From the NCBI RefSeq assembly GCF_963169125.1, contig NC_084795.1, positions 257,109,042 through 257,173,041 on the forward strand: a stretch of 64,000 bases of DNA, in the 5' to 3' direction. The notes below the pieces were generated by a model. That model was not told the DNA's origin. It was given only the letters and a program-made list of their open reading frames with translations, and made no database searches. The position numbers and the translations under genes were made by a program. Origin of the DNA: Humulus lupulus. Lineage: Eukaryota; Streptophyta; Magnoliopsida; Rosales; Cannabaceae. Positions 46,495-58,570 of the stretch are shown piece by piece (position 1 is the first letter of the stretch; each line of letters opens with the position of its first letter).

Positions 46495-48099
46495 TATATA
46501 TTTATAGGGATTAATTTCTCAAACATTTTATATGATCTACCTTTTTACAATATAACAATAACAATAATATAAAGTGAAAAAAAATATATGAGCTTATTAT
46601 ATACTTTCTATGGAACTGTTCGGTAATAATTAAAAGAAATGTTTATTTAATTATAAATCTGGAAATAATATAAGAAAGTTTGTTCGGTAAGATATATATT
46701 TTCTATTTTCTAAAAGGTCATTATATTAACACCCTATGATTAAAATTAATATAAAGTATGTATTTTCTTAACTTATGCCTATCGTTTTTCTATTTTTTTT
46801 TCTACGTAGAAATTAAAACAAAAATATATATATATGAAAACTTGTTAAAGTAATTTTTTTTAAAAAAATTATACATTATATTTTTAGAAAATTATGAAAA
46901 CAAAATAAAAAACATAAAACTAACACAACAAAAAATATAAAAAAAAAATTGAAAAAAACCGTAAAAAATCAATTTTAAAAAATAATTTAATTTAATTTCT
47001 TTTAATAAATGGGGTGCCGATAAATATTATTAAAGTGTAAATATCACCATACTTTCATGAATTTTAATCAAAATTAAAAAAAAAAATTCAACACAACTTG
47101 TCTTTTACTTTAAAAAAATTAATTACTTTTTCATCTCTCTTTCCGATCTACTCCATTCTTTCCTCTTGACAATTAGAGAAATGATTTTCCTACGAACTCC
47201 AAAACTTAGTCAGGGGCTTGTCGTCTCCATGATCACCGGTGAAAAATCGATCTTAACATCGGTAGTCGACAACTGGCCTCACATCTCTTCTTTCACTTTA
47301 GATCCTTCCTCCCTACAACTCTCCTAACCCATTGTCTTCCTCCTCGAATCTGACTTCTCGCAGTTTCCATGTTGTCGGCGATGGAAACGGTTTGCCAGAA
47401 TTTATGGTTACGGTGCAAGGATATTGACGTTATTAATAGTGTTTATTCTTTTATTTTTTATCAATAATAAAATGTATTTATATTTATTGTTTTTAATTAT
47501 CATATAAATTTTAAATAAATAAAAAATATCATAAAAATAAATAAAATATGTTTAATATAATATATGGCATAAATATATTAAAAAATTAGAGCAAAATATT
47601 GGCTATAATTTTAATAAAAATAAAATATTGTTTTATAGTATATATAAATATTTATATCAATAATCTCTACATATATGGCATCTAAAGAAAACATTGACAA
47701 ATATATATATATATATATATATATATTTAAATGGCTATATGATATATATATAACTTACAATAACATTTAAAAAGAAATTAATAATATAATAGACAAAGTC
47801 ATGGTGTAGAATAGTATACATGCATAACCTATTTTTAGTTTCTAATGTAACTGGCAATGTCTTTTGGTGAATTTGATGAAGAAAAGAGCTCCAATCATAT
47901 TAATATTATACATGGATTTTAAATTTAAGTTTGTTGCTAGTTTTTTTTTTTAAAAAAAAAAAGAAGTTTGTTTCTAGTTGATAGTAGATTATATTATGTT
48001 ATATGTTTAATATGATATTATTCTAATATGTAAAGTTTAAATTTAATTAAATTTTATTTAAGTTATAAAATGTATGATTTTATTAATTTTAAATAATTG
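46495..48099. other. AT-rich sequence between elements C and E
   Basis: No coding frame is supported. It has A/T homopolymers and an (AT)n run at about 47702-47727, and a less AT-rich island at about 47130-47430 that I do not recognise. Its right half holds the right arm of the inverted repeat. It may be original host intergenic DNA. Confidence 0.6.
47599..47849 (-). repeat. Right arm of the inverted repeat flanking element C
   Basis: Read in reverse it follows 33556-33836 word by word with an (AT)n expansion in the middle. Arms are about 75-80% alike by eye. The arms could be two inverted copies of a dispersed repeat or the ends of an older element into which C and D inserted. Confidence 0.8.
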
Positions 48100-48936
48100 T
48101 GTTACATCCAGATTTCGAGAATGGGAATTTTGATCTCGAAACTCAGGCTTGTAAGGTGTAAGCTCGAGACTAGCACAGTCGTCGTGTGATCAGCAAGTCA
48201 GAGACAGTCTTGTTGAGCAGTAAATGTGACAACGTCGGGATTGGTGAGCTTGGGAACTACATAGTTTCGGAGGTGTTCTAAGGTTGTAAATTAGGCTCGC
48301 AACTCGCAGTGGTAATGGTTCAATACTTGTATAAATTTCTTGATTTATTTCCTACCCTCAGGCAAGACGATTCAAGCTCAAGTATTGTAAGCTCAAAGAG
48401 GATGGTCTCATCAACATCACTTGTTGAGAGCATATGTGAACCAAGGTGACGAGCTCGCAATAGGTAAACGGTCTTGAATGCGTGTGAATCTAGCGTCCAC
48501 GCTCGCAAGTTGTGTGTGAACATGTTTATTGTTGTAAAATCCCTATGTTTAAGGGATTGTATGTAATTTGTTATTAAATCCCAAATATCATGGGATATTA
48601 CCGCGTACGTAGTAACTAAATGCATTTAATGGCATATTTTAATTGATTTGTAGAATAATTCCCCAAAATTTGTGGGAAGAGATTCGGTAAACCCCTCTAT
48701 AAATAGAGTGGGACAATTCATTTGTAAAAGATGGAGAAATTGATGTTGGAAAAACTCTGTACAATTGCTTCCAGAAAGCTATTAGAGAATTCCAAGAAGT
48801 TAATAACACAGACTCGTGGACTAGGCAGATTTTAACTGCTGAACCACGTAAAAAATCGTGTCTATATATTTGTTTCCTCTGGTATATTTAGTTTAATTGC
48901 TCTTATTTTCTAAGTTGACGAAAAACGGCGTCAACA
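48100..48936 (+). repeat. 5' LTR of element E
   Basis: 837 bp from TGTTACATCC to GGCGTCAACA, followed at once by the primer site. TATA box CTATAAATAG at 48697-48706. The partner LTR is outside the window. Confidence 0.8.
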
Positions 48937-48939
48937 GCT

Positions 48940-48958
48940 TGGTGCTTTCATTGAGAGC
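48940..48958 (+). other. Primer-binding site of element E
   Basis: TGGTGCTTTCATTGAGAGC, 3 nt after the LTR; identical to the site in element C. Confidence 0.7.
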
Positions 48959-49008
48959 TATTAAACAAGACGTGAGCCTGTTTATTTAGAAAGCCTCTCA
49001 AATCATCA

Positions 49009-51140
49009 ATGGTCGCTGCGAATAACCCCAGTACAGGTGATCGACCAATGCCCAATATACCTGAGGAGCAAATTCCTCATGCTGAAGATTACCCACGACG
49101 GCCTGGAAAGCAGCCCATGGTGGATCCATATCCAGAAAGGAGCGATTCATCCAACTCTCGAGGGCCGCCTGCCCCCAGGGCTGACGAGGATATGTATTAC
49201 AATCCTGAAAGATATGTTCCAATTGTGGAACTTGAAAATTTCCAACTACGCAAACAGTTGGTAGAAGCAACAAAGCGCAATGAAGAGTTAGCCAGACAGG
49301 CTGCTGGCGCCCAAGTACCTCCTCGGAGGCCTAGGGGACGTCCTCATGGGAGCACGGTTGCCAGGAGGGCGGAACAGGTATCGTCACCAGCATCCCAGCC
49401 AGTTCAGCCAAGGCCCTGAAGGAGTAACCGGGCTGAGGGTACTACCAACCCGATTGCAGAAGCACAAACAGGAACAGGAAATAACCGAGCCCCCTCAGTG
49501 GCTCGGAACCCGAATCCTGATGCTGTGCAAAACAACCTGGAGCCTGACCGAGCGAATTCTGGACCATCTAGGCCCGACAATGGGAGATAGCCACCATCAC
49601 CCATAAGACACCCACCATCACAAATAAGGCACCCCTCACCAGTCCAGGAGGTTCCACGACCTGCACATCGAGATGGAAATCGACAGGCTAGGCATGGACA
49701 GGGGAATAAAGAAAGGCTACCTGAGATTGCAGGGCTCCTCAGCCTACAGGAAGCCAAATGTCAAAATCACAAACTGGTGGGACAAGGAGGCCAGCAGGGG
49801 ACCCACCTCGTAATCACCAAGCTGTGAGCTATGTAAGTGAAAGCTCGGATTGCACTAGGTCCGTGAGCATTTACAACACGGAATCGAGGCATGCGGGGAA
49901 TCGAGTTAATCACCCTGACCTTCAAGAACACTTAAACCACAATCGAGGCCGAGACAATTTCCCGAACCCAGATCTGTGAGACCATCTGAATGGCCACAAA
50001 TAGCCAAAGTATAACCCTGTACCGAGAGAGGGAGCTAGAGTTTTTATTAACGATAACCAACCCCCTCAGGTCCAGGCTAGACCTCCAGTGGATTTAGTCC
50101 AATAAAGGATTGAACAATTAGAGAGAGCATTCAGGCTCTTACATAACGAGCGTGGCAGGGACAAGGATGAAGAGTCTGATGAAGAGCTCGAGCCTTTTGC
50201 CCCGCATATCTCCAACACCCCGTTCCCTAATGGATTCAGGATACCTCATGTCCCACCATATGATGGAAACTTAGATCCCTATATCCATCTAAGCACGCTC
50301 AACACCATTATGTGAGCCAACAATGTGGGTTACGAGCTCAAGTGTATGCTGTTCCCAGCCACACTTACAGGACCAGCAAAAAACCGGTTTGAGAAGTTCA
50401 AAAGGCATTCGATCGCGTCTTGGGATCAATTTTCTTGGGACTTTAACAATTTAAGGCTATGGTAGGCATCAGGCCCGAGGCCTCAGCCTTAACCAACGTC
50501 TGACAACAAAAAAATGAGTCGCTAAAAAGTTACCTCACGAGATTTAACTTAGAAGTGGCACGAGCTCGAGATGTCAATGATAGTGGTCACCTGATGGCGG
50601 TTAGAGCAAGCATAACGCCAGGAAGTCCCCTCTGGGAATACTTACAAAGGAAATCTGTCAGGTCTTTAACCGAGTTCAATCGAAGGGCCCAGAGGTTTGT
50701 CAATGTAGAAGAGGCGAGGTCAGCGCTGAACATGACCTCTCAGCCCATAACTACAACGACAAACATGAACTCTGCCTCGACCTCGGCAGACCCCTCAACT
50801 TTGAAATCCCCTAGGGATAACCCTTCTAAAAGGAAGAAAAACGAAGGGAATAACCCCGAGGCATATTGGGGGAAGAAGAAGAAAGGGGAAAGATATTTCT
50901 TCGTATACAAGGTGTATACCATGCTCAATGAGTCTCAGGAGAATATCTACCAAACTAATGAAAACCAGGTCCCATTCAGATGACCTGACCCCATGAGGAA
51001 CCAAAAAGCAAAGATAGATTCAAATAAATACTGTAGATTTCACCGAGATATCGGACATACAACCGATGAGTGTCGACAGTTGAAAGACGAGATCAAAGGT
51101 TTGATCTCGTGGGGTTATTTCGGACAGTACATCAGAAACT
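49009..51140 (+). pseudogene. gag: gag of element E
   Basis: The ATG at 49009 (MVAANNPSTGD) opens a 136-codon frame with 'IVELENFQLRKQLVEATKRN' (coiled coil) and an Arg/Pro-rich end at a TGA (49417-49419). Scattered frames follow. The capsid start 'PNGFRIPHVPPYDGNLDP' (about 50225-50280) and 'TLTGPAKNRFEKFKRHS' are readable. The frame 50555-50983 continues with 'MAVRASITPGSPLWEYLQRK' and a Lys-rich tail. The zinc-binding motif CRFHRDIGHTTDEC lies at about 51030-51075. Non-functional because of many stops. Confidence 0.82.
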
Positions 51141-51379
51141 GAAATCCCAATCAAGCTTCCACAAGCCAAAGGGCAGCGGCTGCACCACCTGCCCAAAACA
51201 ATAACTCCCGAGCTCGGGAGGATGAGCGACCCCCTTCAATTTATGGAGAAGATGTAATAACCATCTCGGGGGGATCTCATATCGCATGTTCGGGCAGGAA
51301 TGCCCAAAAGAGATATTCAAATGAGCTCAAGACAGGTGACGGTTCTCCCTATGAACCCGAACCATGTGCTCCAAAACAA

Positions 51380-51953
51380 CAAAGGGTTGGGACTCAACCC
51401 ATAACCTTTACTGAAGAAGATGCATCACACGTCCAGTTTCCCCATAACGGCCCCCTGGTCATAACCCTCCAACTCGTGAACAAGAGGGTACACCAAGTCC
51501 TGATTGATAACGGGAGCTCGGTGAATATCCTCTATAAAGCCACTCTAGAAAAGATGGGACTCGCGCTTTGCGATCTAAAAGCATGTGCAACCACACTGTA
51601 CGGTTTTTCAGGAGAAGGGATTGTCTGTATGGGATCCATTGAACTCCCCGTGACCTTGGGAGGCTATCCAGCCTCTGTAACCAAGATGATGGAGTTTGTC
51701 GTGGTGGACCTCCCATCGATCTACAATGTACTGCTCGGGAGACTTTCCCTAGTTGGGCTTGGGGGTAGTATCATCTGTTAGGCATCTAGCCATCAAGTTC
51801 CCGACTTCTAGTGGCATCGGGACGCTGAAAGGGGACCAGCTTGGGGGGAGGGAATGCTATAGCATCTCTGTTAGGGGAAAGAAGCAAACAAGTGCACAAA
51901 CACTAGTATTTATTCAGAATAAGGATGGGACGGTCTTTGAGATATATGAATAG
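51380..51953 (+). pseudogene. Protease of element E
   Basis: 'FTEEDASHVQFPHNGPLV' leads to the active-site strand VLIDNGSSVNILYKATLEKMG (about 51500-51560), 'YGFSGEGIVCMGSIELPVTL', 'MEFVVVDLPSIYNVLLGR' and, after a frame change near 51760, 'SSVRHLAIKFPTSSGIGTLK'. It matches the C protease segment for segment. Confidence 0.85.
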
Positions 51954-52059
51954 ATCGACCCCTGAATAGAATAAAGGGCTGACCTCGAACCTCTAGAAGA
52001 GCTCGAAGAGGTCAAGCTCGAAGACCCCACAAAGATAGTAAAGGTGGGTAAGAATCTTT

Positions 52060-53456
52060 TTGAAGAAGCGAAAAAGAAATTAATCCGCTTCTTAAAAGAA
52101 AACTAGGATGTATTCGCATGGTCACACTTGGACATGGTGGGAATCAGTCCAAATGTCATGAGTCATGCACTTAACATCGACAAAAGCTTCCCACCAAAGT
52201 AGCAAAAGCGAAGACTCTTGGACGACGATAGAAAGAAGGCCCTCAAGGAAGAAGTCAACAGGTTAAAGGCAAATCGATTCATCCAAGATGCCTTCTATCC
52301 TGATTGGATAGCCAATCCAGTGTTGGTTCTAAAGCCCAATGGCACATGGCGAACCTGTATCGACTACTCCGACCTTAACAAGGCATGCCCTAAAGATTGT
52401 TTCCCCTTACCTCGGATTGATCAACTCATAGATGCCACTGCCGATCATGGCATCATGTCGTTCATGGATGCTTATTCTGGATATAACTAGATCACCATGC
52501 ACGTGCCATACCAAGAGCATACGAGCTTTGTAACCGATAAAGGGCTATACTACTACAATGTCATGCCTTTCGGGCTCAAAAACGCTGGAGCAACGTACCA
52601 AAGACTGGTGAACAGAATGTTCTCCGAGCATATAGGTAACAATATGGAAGTTTATGTTGACAATATGCTAGTCAAGTCCAAGCATAACAATAACCATGTG
52701 GATGATCTCATGGAATGCTTCACCGTACTATAGAAATATAACATGAAACTCAACCCACAAAAATGCTCTTTCGAAGTATCTTCAGGAAAGTTTCTGGGGT
52801 TCATAGTGAATGTGCGAGGAATAGAGGTTAATCCTGACAAGATCAAGGCATTGATTGATATACCGTCACCTCGAAAGTATAAGGATGTCCAGATTTTAAT
52901 TGGACGAATGGCGGCACTAAGTAGGTTTGTTTCAAAATCAACAGACCGTTGTCTTCCTTTCTTCAACCTTTTGAGAGGGGGAAAAAGTTCGAGTGGTTAG
53001 AGCAATGCGAGCTTGCACTCCAGGACCTAAAGAAATATCTCGTCGAACCACCGATCTTGTCGAAGCCTATCACAAGAGAGGTCTTGTACTTGTACCTCTC
53101 TACCACCGAGCACACCATTAGTGTCGTGCTCGTCCGAGAAGACAAGAAGGTACAAAAACCAGTGTACTATGTCAGCAAAAGATTGCTGGGGGCAGAATCG
53201 AGATACCCTTTAATGGAAAAACTGGCCCTCAGCGTGATCCACTCATCTCGAAAGCTCCGACCTTATTTTCAAGCACACCCTATTCATGTGTTAACTGATC
53301 AACCACTGCGACAAATTCTATATAAACCAGAAGCCTCTGGAAGATTGTTAAAGTGGGCAGTCGAACTCGGACAGTTCGAGATCACATATCACCTAAGAAG
53401 GACCATAAAAGGGAGAAGCCCTAGCGGATTTCATCGTAGAATGTACTGGAGTGTCT
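52060..53456 (+). pseudogene. Reverse transcriptase and RT-linked RNase H of element E
   Basis: Text runs from 'VFAWSHLDMVGISPNVM' through 'PNGTWRTCIDYSDLNKACPK' and 'FMDAYSGYN' with a TAG at about 52488. The catalytic box reads VYVDNMLVKSK (about 52650-52680) instead of YVDD, so one catalytic Asp is lost by a single G-to-A change. A stop at about 52732 is followed by 'KLNPQKCSFEVSSGKFLGFI'. A frame change near 52975 leads to RNase H with 'VVLVREDKKVQKPVYYVSKR' and 'HVLTDQPLRQILYKPEASGR'. Multiple stops plus the active-site change make it inactive. Confidence 0.87.
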
Positions 53457-53771
53457 AACAACGAAGTAATAACCCCAGGCCGCGAGCTGTGAAAACTTTA
53501 TGTCGACGGATCCTCCAACGAAAATGGATCGGGGGCGGGTATCATACTGATCACTCCAGCGGGAAGTCGATTTCATTTCGCTTTAAGGTTAAACTTCGAA
53601 GCATCAAATAATGAAGCTGAATATGGAGCATTATTGGCAGGACTTCGAATAGCCAAGGAACATAAAGCAAAGGCTATACACTGCTATAGTGATTCACAGC
53701 TGGTGATCAATCAAATTTTAGGGGAATATCAGGCTCGTGGCATAAAAATGGTTGCATATTTAGAGAAAGCA
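53457..53771 (+). pseudogene. Second RNase H of element E, first part
   Basis: The frame reads YVDGSSNENGSGAGIILI, 'FEASNNEAEYGALLAGLRIA', 'CYSDSQLVINQILGEYQARG' and stops abruptly at 'YLEKA', where element F begins. The D-E-D acids are present. It continues at 59648. Confidence 0.88.
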
Positions 53772-54817
53772 TGTTATATTATTTTAAATAATATAATGTT
53801 AGATTAAATAATGTTACATAATGTGATTTGTCACACCTTGTAACATATTATTGAGAGTCACAAAATTGGACACATGTATGTGCCCAAATGTGACATATTT
53901 TGGAGTTACAAAAACAGTTACAAATTTGTAACTCCCAAATATTACCCAATAATGTGTAGATTTGATATTACACATTTTGATTTTAATTTCTCAAAGCGAT
54001 AAGAGAAATGGTTGTTAGAGATGTGATTTTAACTCCCATAATGTGTATGGAAGTTACAAAATCAAGTGGGAATGAATTTGGAACATTTTGGAAAATTTAG
54101 AAAATTGGTTGTTGAAAAAACGTCTTGGGCCGCAGCCATTGTTTTTCAGGCTGTGGCCCAAGAGGCAGAAAAAATTGTGGGCCGCGGCCTGAGCGACTGA
54201 CATCACTTTCTAAACTTCGGTTTTATCCAATTTTGAACGTTTCCAACAGCCAAGTAACTCCCAAATCTTTATTTTAATTCCATAAACATCCAATTAATCA
54301 TTGGTAACAGTCATGGGGGTTGGTGGAATTTGAAAGTCGAAGGGTGTCTCAAAACTCTATAAATAAGAGCCTAATGCTCACTTGTAAGACCACTATTTTC
54401 CATCCACAAAGCACTTGGCTGGAAAATACACCATAGAGGCTTGATAATTCCAGAGAACTATTTCCTAAAGAGATCCCTTAGTGCTTAGAGAATAGGGGGA
54501 AATAAGCTTTTGGACAAAGGTTTTGAACCTTATTCAAGTTGGTGATCCCCACAACTCTACACTTTGGTTGAGTGAGAGTTTGTTCTTTTTATTGGTTTTA
54601 TTTTCATTCTTTTGATCTTGTTGATCTTATTTACTTGTATCATTATTGTTTTGAGTTTGTAATCTTCTTCTTCTACATCTTTCTATTTACTTGTATTTTG
54701 AGCAATTGAGTTGTAATATTTCTTTAATCAATATTATCTTGTCTATTGTATTTTTGCATAGAGTTGTATTTTGGTTTTTCCATATTTCCATTGTGTATAA
54801 AAATATATTCTTTAACA
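53772..54817 (+). repeat. 5' LTR of element F
   Basis: 1046 bp from TGTTATATTA to TCTTTAACA. The first bases form a hairpin (53774-53796). GC-rich patch at 54120-54205. TATA box CTATAAATA at 54357-54365. About 95% like 58571-59647 by eye. Confidence 0.9.
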
Positions 54818-56862
54818 ATCAAAAGCTTATTTTTTGTTTCAATGAAAGAGAAACCATAGAGATCTTGTGATGATCAAACTTTGAAAAGATGGTAAGATAA
54901 GGTAATGTTCTTCTTTTGTTTTCTTAGAAGATCTAATGGTTTTCATATAGTAATAGAAATGAGAAGAAGAAAATTTTATAAATAAGGTTCATTGTTTTCT
55001 AATCTCCTTTGTTTTTTCAAATATAGTGGTTAGATTAGAAGATAATTTAATATCTTGAATTTTTGTTATATGTGACTAATGTGTAAATAATCTAGTAGAT
55101 TATTGGGTAATATGATAGCATGTTATAGAATTGTCTTATTATGTGATAATGATAAATTATTAGAATGACAATTTTATGAGTTTTATATGGCATACATAAA
55201 TATATTGATTTTGTGAATCAATAAAAAAATATGAAATCGTATGTGTATGATATTTGTAATTTATGTTTACATATTTATAAAGAGTCATGTTAGTAGGATA
55301 TAAGCCATATGTGCTGACAATTATATTGAAATATAATCATGAAAATATTTGTCAATGTTAATAAGTTTTATCCTATATTATTGTTAGTATGTGATTTGTG
55401 AATAAAAGAAGTATTGAGAATTTAAAATTTTCTCATTTAAAAGATGAGCATCTCATTTTATGAGATAAGAAAAGATGAACCTAAGGGGGTTACATCTTTT
55501 AATGGTTGTGTCTTGCTATTGCAAGAAAAATTGGTCAATGTGGATTCAAAAATTGTGGGATGACATATTGACTCAATAAACTTAAAGTCTAGAGTGTGGT
55601 CAAATGAAATATATTTGAGAATTATTTAGTGACAATAATTCTTAAATATTCAATGTATCAATGAGGAGACATTGTAAAATTGGAGAAACAATTTTGAATC
55701 TTTACACCAATATTGAATAGATTAAAGTGAACTTTATTCATTTTGGTTAAAGATGGTGATATGTTTAAATTAATCTCAAAGAGGAGATAATTTTAAACTA
55801 AAACATAAGAAATTAAAGTGTTTCAATAAATCAATAAGGGTTTATTTTATTTGATTTAAAGTGTTTAAAAAATTGACATCTTCAAATTGATTTTGATGAG
55901 AAAATCAATAGATGTAAAATTGGTGTTTTCAAAAGAATCTCAAAGAGACTCTTAAGAAATACACAAAAGTTGTTTAAGTGATTTTGAGATTATTTAGACA
56001 ACTAAAAGTGAAAATTAGTGATTATTTGTTTGAGAAATTTTCACATGACATTTGTGTTCACATATTTTATTTTATGAAATATATAAAAGAAAGCAACAAA
56101 GTGAAAGTTATTTTCAAAGAAGTGTGTCTTGCTTTTGCAAGTAAATAAATCAAGATAAACATTGAGGTTTTTTATCTTGATCTATTGAGAGTTTATCATG
56201 TGGCTTAGAGGACTCATGATGAACTTTGAGAATCATAAGTCTAGATTTATCTTGGAGGATAAATGACTTAATAAAAATGAAGAATTTTATTCTTAAAAGT
56301 GATTATCACTATTGGAGAAATGTGGGGGTGATGCTCCAAAAGTTAATCAATTTATTTTGTTGATAATAATTTATTAATTCGTTCATCCTATCAAATAGGT
56401 GATTTGGAATTCCACATTCTAAATCACATTGACTATATGTGTATAGAATGAACAAATCTAGACATGCTTGGTGTCTAAAGTTATTGTTTGTAATATTTTG
56501 ATTCAAGAAGGAATCAATTTAAAACATAAAGGAGAATTATGGAAACAAAGAGGTTTCTAGAATTAATATTCAAGAAAAATGTTTATCTTGGATATTAAAC
56601 TATAAAATAGTGGGGGTGTTGACTATGGTCAAAATCACTATTTTAGAGGGGTAACTATTTTAATCAAACTATGGCTAGCAACAAATTTTGAATAAAATAA
56701 AGAGTGTTTAAAGTATGCATGCATGAAAAAAGAAATGACTCAAATGGAATCATTTCAACATCTCAAGGGGTGAGACTTAGACTCCCTAAAGAGATTCACG
56801 GTTGATGGTAACCTATCTTAATACTACTAGCCAAACTAGTATTAAGTTCAATAGGTAATAAC
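54818..56862 (+). other. Internal region of element F, left part
   Basis: Non-coding and A/T-rich with no domain text in any frame. Two related blocks beginning TGTGTCTTGCT(A/T)TTGCAAG occur at about 55506 and 56125. G-rich phrases (GTGGGGGTG) at about 56320 and 56610 resemble polypurine tracts. Confidence 0.6.
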
Positions 56863-58035
56863 TGTTATATTATTTTATAATATAATGTAAAATTATATTA
56901 TATTATAATATAATGTTTTAGATTAAATAAATGTGACAAAGTGTGTCACATATTATAACATATAATAGAGAGTTACAATATTTAGATATATGAGATATAT
57001 CCAAATAATGTAACATATTTGGTGTTACAAATTTGTAACCTCCAAATATTACCCTTTATTGTGTAAATTGTTGTTACACAATATTGAGATGAATTTCATA
57101 AAAGCCATATGTGATATGGCTGTTAGAGATATGATTTTAATCCCAATAATGTGTTTTGGGAGTTACAAAATCATTTGGGAGGGTTTGGAACCGTTTGGAA
57201 AAACAATACAATTTTTGTGTTGAATTTGGTCAGTGGCCACGGCCACCAACATTCAGTGGCCGCGGCCTGTGGGTCAGAGACCAGTGGCCGCGGCCACTAA
57301 TGTCTCTGGCCGCGGCCACAGGCCAAAAACTGACCAAATTTTCAGTTTTTTCAATATTTGTTGAACGGCTCAAAAAACCCAAATAACTCTCAAATCTCTT
57401 TTTTAATTCCATATTAATCCAATTAAACATTGGTAACAGCCATGGGGGTTGGTGGAATTTGAAATTCAAAGGGTGTCTCTAAACTCTATAAATAGGAGCC
57501 TATAGCTCACTTGTAAGACACATTTTTTCTATCCACTCGAGCACTTGGCTAGAAACACCTTGAGGCTTGATAATTCCAGAAAGATTTTCCAATATCTGAG
57601 AGAGATCCCTTAGTGCTTGAGTTAGGGGGAAATAAGCTTTTGGACAAAGTTTTTATACCTTGTTCAAGTTGGTGATCCTCAATCCTCTTCACTTAGATTG
57701 TGTAAGTGAGAGTTTGCTTTTGTTTATGTTCTTCTTTCTATTGCATTGTTTTCTACTTATTCTCTTGTTCCTATTACTTGTATTTCTTGTTCAAAGGTTG
57801 TAATCTTCTTTTCTTTATTTCAAACATTTTATTTTAACTTGTAACATTTTGCTTTGAGTTGTATTTCCACCATTCTCTTCTTCATCATCATCTTCTCCCT
57901 TTTTTTGGTTTATTTGTATTTTCAGTTATAGAGTTGTAACCTTATTTAATCAATCTATATTTACTTGTAATATTATTGCATAGAGTTGTAATATTATAAT
58001 CATTTCCATTGAGGCAAAACAATATTTTCCTAACA
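56863..58035 (+). mobile_element. Solo LTR S5, relative of the F LTR, nested in element F
   Basis: 1173 bp from TGTTATATTA to CCTAACA with a perfect duplication ATAAC (56858-56862 and 58036-58040). It shares order and many words with the F LTRs (AATATTACCC, GTTAGAGATATGATTTTAA, 'CATGGGGGTTGGTGGAATTT', TATA box at 57485-57493) but is clearly diverged. GC-rich patch with four GGCCGCGGCC-like words at 57231-57330. Confidence 0.9.
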
Positions 58036-58570
58036 ATAACAAGTCAATCAAGTGAATAGTAGTAGTACTCAAATTTTGTCCCATCTGAGATATGAGTACT
58101 AGTGTGTTACCAAAAGGTTTTTTAATAGAACTCAGTCTTGAAAAGACAAGTATTTTAGGGTAACAAAATACTGTAAGAGTTCTACCTATATAGGCCTAGG
58201 TGTGGTGCATTCCCTCATGAGAATTGGTAGTCATTCTTAAGAAAATTCTATGAATGGAATGTGCACATGGCCATTAACGGTGCAAAAGCAAGACATTAAG
58301 GTCTCAAGTGAACATAGCAGAGGTGTGTGTGTTATCACTGGTTTGTTATCAAGGGACAGTGGTTCAATGCTTTGGCAACCAAAATTTCAACAATCTTCGT
58401 GATAATTACACTAAGGTAAAATTCAAGTCGAAAGACATTTTACTTTATGCACCAATGCAAAGGTTTCTATAGAGAGTGATTATTTAATCAAGTGAGGGAA
58501 TATTATATTTAATATAATGTTTGATTAAATAAGTGTCACAAAAGGTGATTATTTAATCTAAGTGGGGGAA
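58036..58570 (+). other. Internal region of element F, right part, with polypurine tract
   Basis: Non-coding. CTAAGTGGGGGAA at 58558-58570 abuts the right LTR and is the polypurine tract. A related sequence 'AGTGAGGGAATATTATATTT' lies at 58490-58510, as if the LTR border had been partly duplicated. Confidence 0.65.
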
